Assembly: GCA_021817225.1 (NCBI GenBank)
Contig: JAKAVR010000005.1
Span: forward strand, 1 to 53,100
Direction: 5' to 3'
Origin: Thermoplasmata archaeon
Lineage (GTDB): Archaea > Thermoplasmatota > Thermoplasmata > Sysuiplasmatales > Sysuiplasmataceae
Length of the DNA: 53,100 nucleotides
The position numbers and the translations under genes were made by a program. The notes beneath the pieces were generated by a model. The model saw only the letters and a list, made by a program, of their open reading frames with translations, did not search any database and had not been told where the DNA came from. Below, piece by piece: positions 16,516 through 24,926 of the stretch; within the stretch, counting starts at the first letter, position 1, and every line of letters starts with the position of its first letter.

Positions 16516-17625
16516 TCAAACTAATTCGCATATCTTTCTTGAAGCGTAACCTGTAATCACTTCTACTGGCCCCTTCAGTGAGCTGTCGAGCAGTGCATTT
16601 CCTGTATCCACTCTTATAACCCCGAGTCTGTTTATTTTTTCCCTGCTCGCAACTACAATCATGTCCTCCCTTTTCATTGAGGCGATGAACGCCGGTGATA
16701 TCTGCTGGTTGCCCCTGCCGAATATGAAACCATTGCCGCCGAGTGGAGTCACAATGACACGGATTCTCCTCCCCTCATGCAGCAGGGAAAGCAGATCTGT
16801 GTCTGTAACATCACTTGCCACCAGTCTCTTACCAAGGAAAATGTCGACTCCAAGGACGGGCGTCATGTACCCGAGCATCCTAACTGTGTTCTTGACAGTG
16901 GAACCTGTGCCCATGACATAGTAAGTTTCGTTATCCATATTCTCGACAAGGTAGGAACGTATTCCCTCAAGGTCTTCCTCTTCTGTCGGATATTCGCTTT
17001 TTCCAGCCTGTATGGAATGGAGAAGGGGGACGGTTGCCTTGCCATATCTCCCCACACCCATGTTTGGACCATCGGCTGCCCTGTCGAAGTCAAGCAGCTC
17101 CACATTTGTTGTCCTGAGTCCCTTGTTCAGTATGTCAAGCACTGCCCTTCCAAGATCGGATGGCCTGTTCAGAAAGATGCCTGTGTACATTTTCACGCCC
17201 GCAGGTATTCCGATTACGGGGAAGTCTTCCCCAACCCCTTCCACCACATCTCTTGCAGTGCCGTCGCCGCCGGAGAAAATTATCAGGTCTGCACCCTTCT
17301 CTTTCATCACCCTCGCCGCAGTGGTTGTATCGCGACCTGATGTGGGTTCAACCGCTTCGTACACGACGGTGAAACTCTTGTAGCCGGACTGTTTAATCGA
17401 GTCCTCTCCCATCTTGCCGGAGCATGTCATAATCATTGGAAGCTGAATCAGCTCATCCTGCGCTTCGATTATGAGTGATTTTAATGCCTCAGCTGCTCTC
17501 TGGCCTGAAATAAGGACTGCGCCCATTTCCAGTGCGCTTCCGGCAAGAGATCCATCACTTCCCTTGAGACCTTTTGGTCCCCCGACGCCAGCCACCGGAT
17601 TGACTATGAGCCCTGCTTCCAACAA
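16516..17625 (-). CDS. ATP-NAD kinase-like protein (COG3199 type)
   Basis: The 369-aa protein has the diacylglycerol/NAD-kinase fold signatures LIVNPVAGVGGPKGLKGSDG (N-terminus), DLIIFSGGDGTARDVVEG (GGDGT motif, about residues 133-150) and FPVIGIPAGVKMYTG. The C-terminal half carries TPVLGVDIFLGKRL and a nucleotide-binding-like region. COG3199 proteins are predicted polyphosphate/ATP-NAD kinases that would form NADP; a lipid or other kinase role is possible. The start is one of two adjacent TTG codons (17625 or 17622). The TATA box at 17654-17661 places transcription start within about 10 nt, so the mRNA is near-leaderless. Confidence 0.85.
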   Translation of the reverse strand: MLEAGLIVNPVAGVGGPKGLKGSDGSLAGSALEMGAVLISGQRAAEALKSLIIEAQDELIQLPMIMTCSGKMGEDSIKQSGYKSFTVVYEAVEPTSGRDTTTAARVMKEKGADLIIFSGGDGTARDVVEGVGEDFPVIGIPAGVKMYTGIFLNRPSDLGRAVLDILNKGLRTTNVELLDFDRAADGPNMGVGRYGKATVPLLHSIQAGKSEYPTEEEDLEGIRSYLVENMDNETYYVMGTGSTVKNTVRMLGYMTPVLGVDIFLGKRLVASDVTDTDLLSLLHEGRRIRVIVTPLGGNGFIFGRGNQQISPAFIASMKREDMIVVASREKINRLGVIRVDTGNALLDSSLKGPVEVITGYASRKICELV

Positions 17626-17653
17626 ATCGGTTCAGCAGGTGAAACGTTATTTG

Positions 17654-17661
17654 TTTATATA
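17654..17661 (-). promoter_or_regulatory. TATA box of the kinase-like gene
   Basis: On the minus strand TATATAAA reads 29-36 bp upstream of the TTG start at 17625, predicting a short or absent leader. Confidence 0.6.
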
Positions 17662-17748
17662 CGAAATCTGTTGTTCATCTTCAAGTAAAATGAATTCTGT
17701 GCACGTTTCAATCTTCGTCTTCCTGACCGACAAGGATGGGTGTCTTAA

Positions 17749-18126
17749 ATGACTGGTGGAGGACAGCTGGACCTCGTCACCCTTGAACAGCTTTCTCAGG
17801 CAATTCAGATCAGTGCTGGAATGGACGCCGAGGAAGCATCCCGGATTGCCGAAATGGTGCTCTCGTACTTCGGGTTCGAAGTGCAGGTGATTGACAACTC
17901 ACTAGATCCGGAAGACAGGCGTGTCTTCTACATGCTTCATGACCTTGGCTTCCTTTCCAGCGACTGGGAGGAAACTCTGATTCCCAGCGGCCGCATGTGG
18001 CGGATATATTACTGGCAGCTCAACGTAAACAGCATAAGGGACGTGATTTCCAGGAAGGGTAATGTACAAAAGGAAGCTAACGTTTACGACAAACTGCCAA
18101 CCGAAGCATGGGAACACGAGAAATAG
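17749..18126 (+). CDS. Conserved hypothetical protein (DUF6015-like)
   Basis: A 125-aa acidic protein. The N-terminal helices (TLEQLSQAIQISAGMDAEEA, then ASRIAEMVLSYFGFE) are followed by NSLDPEDRRVFYMLHDLGFL and a short beta region ending in RMWRIYYWQL. The pattern recalls DUF6015, which I associate with Thermoplasmata (recall only). The N-terminal half could be a small helical oligomerisation or nucleic-acid-binding module. It is followed 50 bp later by the phosphoglycerate mutase gene. Function is unknown. Confidence 0.6.
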   Translation: MTGGGQLDLVTLEQLSQAIQISAGMDAEEASRIAEMVLSYFGFEVQVIDNSLDPEDRRVFYMLHDLGFLSSDWEETLIPSGRMWRIYYWQLNVNSIRDVISRKGNVQKEANVYDKLPTEAWEHEK

Positions 18127-18176
18127 CTCGTATATCGAGTCCTCCCCGCTTTCGGTCAGTAGGAGTTGAGCATTGA

Positions 18177-19406
18177 ATGACAAAGAAGATTCTACTCGTT
18201 ATTTGCGATGGTTTGGGTGACAGGCCCGTTCCCGAGCTCGGCGGAAAGACACCGCTGCAGGCGGCCAGGACACCAAACATCGACGGCTTCGCCGCAAAAT
18301 CGATGCATGGACTGCTTTACACCATAGCTCCCGGGATAACACCAGGGAGCGACACGTCGCATCTTTCGCTGCTGGGATACGACCCGGGTGGCATATACAC
18401 GGGCCGGGGGCCATTTGAGGCGGCGGGAATTGGAATAAGCATGAATCCTGGAGATGTTGCCTTCAGGTGTAATTTTGCTACCGTGGATGGCAGGCGCATA
18501 GTGGTTGACAGGAGGGCAGGCAGGATAGGTGAGCCGGAGACAGGCAGGCTATCCTCCCTTCTTCCAAGTGCTGTGATTGACGGCGCAAATGTCACTTTCA
18601 GGGAGAGCACAGAGCACCGGTGTGTTGTCGTCATAAGGGGAAAGGGTCTCGGTTCCAATGTCACAGATACTGATCCGGGTGTGACAGGCAAAGAGATTCT
18701 TAAGGCCAGGGGACTGGACGATTCATCAGCTCGCACTGCGGAGATACTCAATCAGTTCACAGACATGGCGATCAAAACGTTCTCGGGGTCGGAGGTCAAC
18801 AGGGACAGGGTCAGCAGGGGGCTTCCTGCCGCAAATGCTATTCTGGCCAGAGGCGGGGGTATCTTCCCGCACGTGGAGAATTTCCTGAAGAAACATGGGA
18901 TGACTTTCGGGGCTGTGGCAGCCGAAGGACTGATAATTGGTATATGCAGGGTCCTTGGTGGAGAGGTGGTGACACCGCCAGGGGCCACAGCAAACATGAA
19001 CACAGACCTGCTTTCCAAGGGCAGGGCTGCTGTCGAGCTCCTTGGAAGGAAAGACTTCGTGCTGATACATGTGAAGCCAACAGACATTGCAGGCCATGAC
19101 GGGAACAGCGGTGGCAAGGTCGACATCATTCAGCGCGTGGATGAAATGATCGGGGAGATCATGTCTTCATTCAAGGAAGAACTCGTGTTCGCAATAACGG
19201 GAGACCATTCGACCCCTGTGACTGCCAAGGAGCACACTTGCGACCCCGTACCGCTGCTGATATACTCCAGGCATCTGCGGGGAGACGGAATTGCTCATTT
19301 CGATGAGATATCTGCCGGGCGCGGTTCACTCTCCTCCATGAGGGGACTGGAGCTTATGACGCTGCTCAAGGGATATGCCGACAGGAATGAAAAGTACGGC
19401 GCATGA
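18177..19406 (+). CDS. apgM: 2,3-bisphosphoglycerate-independent phosphoglycerate mutase, archaeal type
   Basis: The 409-aa alkaline-phosphatase-superfamily protein starts ILLVICDGLGDRPVPELGGK (metal-binding Asp), then TPGSDTSHLSLLGYDP with the catalytic Ser region, and C-terminal DIAGHDGNSGGK and FAITGDHSTP (metal ligands Asp/His). It interconverts 3- and 2-phosphoglycerate in glycolysis and gluconeogenesis. Length and motifs match the archaeal ApgM group, distinct from bacterial GpmI. The frame begins with ATG at 18177. Confidence 0.96.
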   Translation: MTKKILLVICDGLGDRPVPELGGKTPLQAARTPNIDGFAAKSMHGLLYTIAPGITPGSDTSHLSLLGYDPGGIYTGRGPFEAAGIGISMNPGDVAFRCNFATVDGRRIVVDRRAGRIGEPETGRLSSLLPSAVIDGANVTFRESTEHRCVVVIRGKGLGSNVTDTDPGVTGKEILKARGLDDSSARTAEILNQFTDMAIKTFSGSEVNRDRVSRGLPAANAILARGGGIFPHVENFLKKHGMTFGAVAAEGLIIGICRVLGGEVVTPPGATANMNTDLLSKGRAAVELLGRKDFVLIHVKPTDIAGHDGNSGGKVDIIQRVDEMIGEIMSSFKEELVFAITGDHSTPVTAKEHTCDPVPLLIYSRHLRGDGIAHFDEISAGRGSLSSMRGLELMTLLKGYADRNEKYGA

Positions 19407-19511
19407 TTTTCAGCCCGCTCACTTGGATACTCGAAGCGGGCATATCGGAATGAGCGCCTTGGTGCAGTCAATCGGCAAGCGGATGTGCACACCGACCCGG
19501 ACACAAAAAGG

Positions 19512-19736
19512 TTACCCGCCGCTGGCAGCCTCGACAACTGTCAGTTCCTGCCCGTTCTTCAAAACCGAATCGACGGGCACTGGCGTATTGTCTATGAAGC
19601 AGACCACTCCGTCGGGCCTGATTGAGATGGACCTAAGCAGTTGAATGACTGTCTCACCTTCAGGAATTTCTACCGACTTCTCGATCCTCCTGCTGCCTCT
19701 GACATCGACATGGATAAGCATATGAATATCCATCAT
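19512..19736 (-). CDS. Ubiquitin-like MoaD/ThiS/SAMP family protein
   Basis: A beta-grasp protein of up to 74 aa (KSVEIPEGETVIQLLRSISI, then FIDNTPVPVDSVLKNGQEL) ending in the diglycine tail AASGG needed for adenylation by an E1-like enzyme. It could be a sulfur carrier (thiamine or molybdopterin type) or a small archaeal modifier attached to lysines. No E1-like partner is in the window. Start is ATG at 19736 or the adjacent ATG. It is transcribed divergently from tRNA-Ser, 42 bp away. Confidence 0.85.
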   Translation of the reverse strand: MMDIHMLIHVDVRGSRRIEKSVEIPEGETVIQLLRSISIRPDGVVCFIDNTPVPVDSVLKNGQELTVVEAASGG

Positions 19737-19778
19737 GCAACAGTGTTTTAAACGTGTTTACTCTGACACCTGTAGTGA

Positions 19779-19877
19779 GCCGAGGTAGCCCAGCCCGGTA
19801 AGGCGGTGGCCTCGAGTAATATTCAGGGTAAGCCACTGGTGCTCTGCACCACGGGAGTTCAAATCTCCCCCTCGGCG
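19779..19877 (+). tRNA. tRNA-Ser (anticodon CGA) with a 14-nt intron
   Basis: Acceptor GCCGAGG/CCTCGGC, D-arm GCCC/AGGC, anticodon stem GTGGC/GCCAC with loop C-T-CGA-G-A after splicing, class II variable arm GGTGC-TCT-GCACC, T-arm GGGAG-TTCAAAT-CTCCC, discriminator G, no encoded CCA. A 14-nt insert at 19817-19830 (TAATATTCAGGGTA) lies between positions 37 and 38, the canonical archaeal intron site, with a somewhat relaxed bulge-helix-bulge (AG^T and TA^A in the bulges). Confidence 0.93.
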
Positions 19878-20071
19878 CTCAGTTGTTTCTGTTCAAGAGC
19901 GGTAAGGCAACTCAGTGCCGTTACCAAGATGCTCCCAGTCATAGAACCGTGAGAGTTGTCATTCATGGGGCACCGCGTTTCGCCCCTCATGCCTGAAACG
20001 ACAGCTGGAAGACTTAAATCCATTGAACATTCTTCATAATTCGAAGTGCATTCCAATTGAGCAACCGAAGC

Positions 20072-20812
20072 ATGAAAAAAGCGGGCAGCGCAGCCGATAC
20101 ACCTTCCTACATGTATGTCAAGGAAATAGGCAAGTCGGTGAAATTCGACATTGGCAGGTACGAAAGGCGGGGTTTTCCGGAGATAGTGCTTGCTACCGGC
20201 AAAACAGACAATGAACTGCTTGACATATTGCACAGGGTTGCATCAGAGGGACATCCTGTCGTGATATCAAGGATTGATCATGCAAGGGCAAACCAGCTCA
20301 TACCTCTGGCCGACATCAGGGGCGAATTCAGAGTGGTGGAGAGATCCTCAATGCTTTTTTTCACTCCGGAGGGCTGGTCTCCTCCAGGCGGAAAAGCAGA
20401 CGGCAGAGTCGCGATTGTGACCGCCGGTTCCTCCGATATGGCAGTCGCGGGTGAGACAATTGCCCTCCTTGATGTGCTTGGGTACTCGCACGGCGACTAT
20501 TTCGACTGTGGAATCGCCGGAATGCACAGGACAGTTAAGGCAGCCTCAGAAGTCGTAGCAGGCAAGTACACTGTCGCCATAGTGTTCGCCGGAATGGAGG
20601 GGGCACTCGCTTCCGTGTTCGCATCCCTTGTCCCGATACCAGTAATTGGTGTCCCCACATCCACCGGCTATGGTTTCGGCGGTGGCGGAATCGCCGCCCT
20701 GAACTCAATGCTTCAGAGCTGCATCCCCGGCCTGGTCACCGTTAATATTGACAACGGTGTAGGCGCAGCGGCAGCTGCGATATCGATAGTGCGGGCAGCA
20801 CGGAAACGGTGA
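20072..20812 (+). CDS. larB: LarB-like pyridinium-3,5-biscarboxylic acid mononucleotide synthase
   Basis: A protein of about 246 aa (ATG 20072; TTG 20057 would add five residues). The N-terminal part has FDIGRYERRGFPEIVLATGK. The C-terminal part is PurE-like: AIVTAGSSDMAVAGETIALL, then FDCGIAGMHR, VIGVPTSTGYGFGGGGIAAL and TVNIDNGVGAAAAAI, all hallmarks of LarB. LarB carboxylates and hydrolyses nicotinate adenine dinucleotide as the first step of nickel-pincer cofactor synthesis. LarC, LarE and the racemase LarA are not in the window. A TATA-like CTTAAATCC lies near 20013. Confidence 0.92.
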   Translation: MKKAGSAADTPSYMYVKEIGKSVKFDIGRYERRGFPEIVLATGKTDNELLDILHRVASEGHPVVISRIDHARANQLIPLADIRGEFRVVERSSMLFFTPEGWSPPGGKADGRVAIVTAGSSDMAVAGETIALLDVLGYSHGDYFDCGIAGMHRTVKAASEVVAGKYTVAIVFAGMEGALASVFASLVPIPVIGVPTSTGYGFGGGGIAALNSMLQSCIPGLVTVNIDNGVGAAAAAISIVRAARKR

Positions 20813-20854
20813 TTGCATGAACAACGCACATACATCGTCCATGGCGGCAATTTC

Positions 20855-21835
20855 ATGAGATTATTCAGCAGGCGGCTTAATCTGACCATACGTCAGATGG
20901 CTCATGAGGACATAGACGAAGTAAGGGAAATAGGCAGGAAGGCATGGTCTGACCTCTACAGCAGGGAGTTCCAGCAGAATATGGACATTCCGAAGAGGAC
21001 AAGGAAGAACATTGTCTTCTACATGGACAAGGAGCCTGATGGTTGCATGGTTGCCGAGTCTAACGGGAAAATCGTGGGCGACATATTCTGCCATGTATGG
21101 GGAAAGGTTGGATGGTTTGGCCCCGTCGAGGTCCTCCCAACGCATCAGAATTCAGGCATTGGCAAGAGTCTTATATCAAGCGCAAGGGAATTCCTGGAAA
21201 ACAGAGGATGCACCGTCACAGGTCTTGAAACAATGCCCGAGACGGCCAAGAACATGTCCCTCTATTCAAACATGGGCAGTGTTCCAGACAGGATCACATA
21301 CCTGCTCGAGAAGGGCCTGGTGGAAAGATGGAGGAACACAGTCAGCACGCCACAGGGCCTTCAGGTTGTGAGATACAGGGATATGCCCGAGACGGATGCC
21401 CTTTCTTCAGTGAGGAGGCTGTCATCCCTGGTAATGCCCGGACTTGACTATTCGAACGAAGTCCGTTTTTCAATGAAGCATGATACAGGGGATGTGCTCT
21501 TCCTCAAGAAGGATGGGGATATAATCGGCTTCTCTCTCGTGTATACTTACAGCACATCGGACGGATCTAACAATTCATCAATACGACTCATGGCAGTTGA
21601 GCCTGAACATTCCAACAGGGTAGAGGGAGAGTACCTATTGAGAATGAGCGAAGAGACTGCTATTGAGGCGGGCAGGGACAGGATGCACGTCCGGTTCTAT
21701 ACCGGCAACTACGGCTCCTTCAGTCTGCTGAAAAGTTGCGGATATTCGCTAAAGGGCACCAACGTAAGGATGCTATTCAGCGGGAAAATTCCTGAAGACG
21801 GGAGGATCTATCACCTGAGTTCCTGGGCAGGATAA
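20855..21835 (+). CDS. Tandem GNAT acetyltransferase
   Basis: About 326 aa from ATG 20855 (a TTG at 20813 would add 14 residues). The first GNAT domain has VEVLPTHQNSGIGKSLISSA (acetyl-CoA loop) and a second-strand IVGDIFCHVWGKVG. The second half has a GNAT-like order (DIIGFSLVYTYS, IRLMAVEPEHSNRVEGEYLL, MHVRFYTGNYGSFSLLKSCG) with a degenerate cofactor loop. Double-GNAT proteins often keep one active domain. The substrate is unknown. It begins about 40 bp after larB on the same strand. Confidence 0.75.
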   Translation: MRLFSRRLNLTIRQMAHEDIDEVREIGRKAWSDLYSREFQQNMDIPKRTRKNIVFYMDKEPDGCMVAESNGKIVGDIFCHVWGKVGWFGPVEVLPTHQNSGIGKSLISSAREFLENRGCTVTGLETMPETAKNMSLYSNMGSVPDRITYLLEKGLVERWRNTVSTPQGLQVVRYRDMPETDALSSVRRLSSLVMPGLDYSNEVRFSMKHDTGDVLFLKKDGDIIGFSLVYTYSTSDGSNNSSIRLMAVEPEHSNRVEGEYLLRMSEETAIEAGRDRMHVRFYTGNYGSFSLLKSCGYSLKGTNVRMLFSGKIPEDGRIYHLSSWAG

Positions 21836-21857
21836 ATCCGGACTCCCTGCAATTGCC

Positions 21858-21866
21858 TATTTATAC
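21858..21866 (+). promoter_or_regulatory. TATA box of the nre gene
   Basis: TATTTATAC, centred about 29 bp upstream of ATG 21891, predicts a leaderless mRNA and favours that ATG over the GTG at 21873. Confidence 0.6.
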
Positions 21867-21890
21867 AGTAAAGTGCGAAGTGATCCTGTA

Positions 21891-23183
21891 ATGAGAGAAC
21901 TCCCTGTTCTTTCCGCACACGAGTCAGGCGACTTATTTGCAGGACCTGACACCCCGTATGCGGTATCCATTTGTGTCAGATGCAGGGGAACCAAGTTCCT
22001 GTGCGGAAAGCCTGCCTGTCCGATTCTTGTAAGGTATTTCGCCGATCAGAAGGTGAAAGTGCTCACCGAAAAGAGTGAAATGGAGGGCCTCTCACCGCCC
22101 GGTGTCTTCATCGGGAGATACGGGTATCCGAAGGTCGACATCGGCCCTTTCATAAGCCCCGTAGCCGAAAATGTGGATATAATGGATACGCCGGAGCTGT
22201 GGCTCGGGAAGAGCCTCGATGAAATCACCCAGATGAGATTTTCACTCGTCAGGGGAAAGCACAGCGTACGCGTAGACAACAGGTCTGGTGACAGGGTGTA
22301 CGACATAGTTCAGGAGATTGCAATGTCCAGCAGCACTCCTGAGATAGAAGTGAAGTTCTCCAGGCCACCCGTGGCTTCCATTGGACTCAGCGACAGCGTT
22401 CAGCCATTCGGAAGATCAGGGACAATTGAAAGGGTCAGGGCCGATACTGGCAGATTCAACACAAGGATTGAGAGGGCCTATAACGACAGCGACTTGAAGG
22501 CCTCGGATGCTGTAGTCAACCTGTACAGGTCCAATGTCCTTGTCTCATCGATTCAAAGGGCATTCAGCGCCGGCGTGCTTGGGTTGAACAAGAACAGGAA
22601 GATGGTTCCCACAAGATGGAGCATAACGGCTGTTGACGACATGCTTGGCAAGGCACTCCTCTCCAGAAACAAGTACAACCCCGTTCTTGAGGAATTCAGG
22701 ATTTACACAATAACCTCACTGGACAACAGGTGGGTGGTAATGATGCTGCCCACTTCATGGCGTTATGAGCTTGTGGAAGCATGGTATCCAAACACAACAT
22801 GGAATCCCATGGGGAAGCAGATTTCAATATTCTCTTCATATGAGTTTTTTGAGGGAAGGAAGCAATATGCGGAGATAGGCGGCTGCTACTATTCCGCCAG
22901 GCTTGCGGTCAACGAGCTTTTCGAGAGGGAAAAGCTACAGGCGGGAGTTGTCATCCTCAGGGAGTCTCACCCAGGATACATAATGCCTATTGGTGTCTGG
23001 AACGTGAGGGAGCACGTCAGGAAGGCGCTTACTACCCAGCCGCACAAGTTTGAAACCCTTGATTCAGCGCTTTCTTTTGCTCAGCAGATACTTGACATTC
23101 CCATGAAAAGGTGGATAGCTAACAGTGGTGTGCTGAAGAACTACATTCAGCAGACGACGCTGGACTCTTTTGCAGCCGCATGA
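21891..23183 (+). CDS. nreA: Nre family DNA-repair-linked protein with PCNA-binding tail
   Basis: About 430 aa. The N-terminal zinc motif is SICVRCRGTKFLCGKPACP (C-x2-C-x6-C-x4-C), followed by conserved Nre blocks SPPGVFIGRYGYPKVDIGP, NKNRKMVPTRWSITAVDD, and GYIMPIGVWNVREHVRKAL. The C-terminus QQTTLDSFAAA contains a PIP box (QxxLxxF) for binding the sliding clamp PCNA. Nre proteins are archaeal and contribute to tolerance of DNA damage in Haloferax; the mechanism is not settled. The start is chosen from the TATA box spacing. Confidence 0.92.
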   Translation: MRELPVLSAHESGDLFAGPDTPYAVSICVRCRGTKFLCGKPACPILVRYFADQKVKVLTEKSEMEGLSPPGVFIGRYGYPKVDIGPFISPVAENVDIMDTPELWLGKSLDEITQMRFSLVRGKHSVRVDNRSGDRVYDIVQEIAMSSSTPEIEVKFSRPPVASIGLSDSVQPFGRSGTIERVRADTGRFNTRIERAYNDSDLKASDAVVNLYRSNVLVSSIQRAFSAGVLGLNKNRKMVPTRWSITAVDDMLGKALLSRNKYNPVLEEFRIYTITSLDNRWVVMMLPTSWRYELVEAWYPNTTWNPMGKQISIFSSYEFFEGRKQYAEIGGCYYSARLAVNELFEREKLQAGVVILRESHPGYIMPIGVWNVREHVRKALTTQPHKFETLDSALSFAQQILDIPMKRWIANSGVLKNYIQQTTLDSFAAA

Positions 23184-23205
23184 ACAGGGCATAGACTTAA
23201 GTGAC

Positions 23206-23222
23206 CTTCGGGTTATACGAAG
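23206..23222 (+). promoter_or_regulatory. Thermosome promoter: TATA box inside an inverted repeat
   Basis: CTTCG-GGTTATA-CGAAG: a TATA-like TTATAC lies within a 5-bp inverted repeat about 23-26 bp before ATG 23238/23241. A protein bound here would block TBP, which would suit a stress-regulated chaperonin; this is inference. Confidence 0.4.
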
Positions 23223-23237
23223 TTATTAGTGACACAT

Positions 23238-24896
23238 ATGATGGCGGGTCAGCCTATTATTATACTCAGGGAAGGAACCGAGAGAGAATCAGGCAAATCT
23301 GCAAGGCAGAGCAACATTGCAGCAGCAATCGCGATAGCGGACGCTGTTAGGAGCACGCTCGGTCCCAGGGGAATGGACAAGATGCTTGTCGATTCACTGG
23401 GTGAAGTTGTTGTTACAAACGACGGTGCAACGATTCTGAAGGAGCTGGAGGTGGAACATCCTGCCGCAAAGATGCTCGTCGAGGTCGCCAAGACGCAGGA
23501 CAACGAGGTAGGGGATGGCACCACGACTGCTGTTATCCTCGCAGGTGAGCTTCTGAAGAGGGCTGGAGAACTTGCAGACAAGAATGTGCACCCGACCGTC
23601 ATAACACTTGGTTACAAGATAGCGGAGGACAAGGCGTTCAAGCTGCTCGATGAGTTCGCCATAAGCGTGAAGCCGGATGACGTGCAGATGCTGAAGAATG
23701 TCGCTGCAACAGCGATAAGCGGCAAGAATGTTGGAGGCGGCAATGAATACCTGGCCGATCTTGCAGTCAAGTCGGTAAGGATGGTGGCTGAGAAGGTGGA
23801 CGATTCCTACAGGGTCGACACCGACAACATCAAGATAGAAAAGAAGCACGGCGGATCCGTGTCTGAATCCGAGATCATCTCCGGATTCGTCATAGACAAG
23901 GAACGGGTGCATCCACGCATGCCTTCAATCGTCAAGGAGGCAAGAATAGCGCTAATCACACAGGCGCTTGAGATCAAGAAGACAGAGGTGTCATCCTCGA
24001 TCCAAATCAAGGACCCTTCGCAGATACAGAAGTTCCTTGACCAGGAGGACGAGACGCTGAAGGAGATGGCCGACCAGATAACATCAGCCGGGGCAAATGT
24101 CGTCATATGCGAGAAGGGTATATCCGATTCCGTCCAGCATTATCTCGCGAAGGCAGGGATATATGCAGTCCAGAGGGCAAAGAAGTCCGACATGGAGAAG
24201 CTCGCGAGGGCCACGGGCGGAAAACTCATAGCAAATACAAGGGACCTCGGCAAGCCGGACCTTGGTTATGCAAAGGAGGTGGAGCAGCGCAAGATTTCCA
24301 CCGAGGAAATGACATTCATAACTGGCTGCAAGGACCCCAAGTCTGTTACAGTCCTCCTTCGCGGGGGAACGGAGCATGTCGTCGAGGAGCTTGAAGCCGC
24401 CTTCACCGATGCAATGAGGGTGGTGGCAGTTGCAGTTGAAGACGGCAAAGTAGTCCCAGGCGGCGGCGCGGTTGAGACTCACATAAGCATGCGTCTGAGG
24501 GACTTTTCATCGAGCGTGGGCGGAAGGGAGCAGCTTGCGGTGGATGCGTTTGCAACTGCGCTGGAGTACATACCCAGGACGCTGGCCGAAAACTCCGGCC
24601 TCGACCCGGTAGATCTGCTCCTCGAGCTCAAGTCAAGGCATTCAAAGGGAAAGGGTGTTTGCTATGACGGCATATCTGTCGAGGATGGAAAGATCAAGGA
24701 CATGCTGAAACTGAAGGTGATTGAGCCTGTAAGGGTGAAGAGACAGGCCATATCATCTGCAGCCGAAGTTGCAAACATGATACTCAGGATTGATGATGTG
24801 ATTGCATCCAAGAAAGGCGGCGCGGGGCCCGGTGGTGCACCGCCGGGAGCTGGCGGCATGGGCGGAATGGGTGGAATGCCGCCGGGCATGATGTAA
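23238..24896 (+). CDS. thsA: Thermosome (group II chaperonin) subunit
   Basis: About 552 aa with all the group II chaperonin motifs: [46 protein letters not shown] (about residue 95-100 of the longest frame), [10 protein letters not shown] and the C-terminal [10 protein letters not shown] followed by a Gly/Met/Pro-rich tail ending GGMPPGMM. The subunit forms the double-ring ATP-driven folding chamber. ATG 23238 or 23241 fits the TATA spacing; a GTG at 23229 is less likely. The alpha/beta subunit label cannot be decided here. Confidence 0.97.
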   Translation: MMAGQPIIILREGTERESGKSARQSNIAAAIAIADAVRSTLGPRGMDKMLVDSLGEVVVTNDGATILKELEVEHPAAKMLVEVAKTQDNEVGDGTTTAVILAGELLKRAGELADKNVHPTVITLGYKIAEDKAFKLLDEFAISVKPDDVQMLKNVAATAISGKNVGGGNEYLADLAVKSVRMVAEKVDDSYRVDTDNIKIEKKHGGSVSESEIISGFVIDKERVHPRMPSIVKEARIALITQALEIKKTEVSSSIQIKDPSQIQKFLDQEDETLKEMADQITSAGANVVICEKGISDSVQHYLAKAGIYAVQRAKKSDMEKLARATGGKLIANTRDLGKPDLGYAKEVEQRKISTEEMTFITGCKDPKSVTVLLRGGTEHVVEELEAAFTDAMRVVAVAVEDGKVVPGGGAVETHISMRLRDFSSSVGGREQLAVDAFATALEYIPRTLAENSGLDPVDLLLELKSRHSKGKGVCYDGISVEDGKIKDMLKLKVIEPVRVKRQAISSAAEVANMILRIDDVIASKKGGAGPGGAPPGAGGMGGMGGMPPGMM

Positions 24897-24926
24897 GGTC
24901 CTGCCCTGCACTACTCGGATGAGGTG

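Noticed and set aside
19878-20056. Small RNA after tRNA-Ser
   Set aside because: Two modest hairpins (19901-19925 and around 19967-19990) exist, but no promoter or family supports an RNA; they may be tRNA trailer structure.
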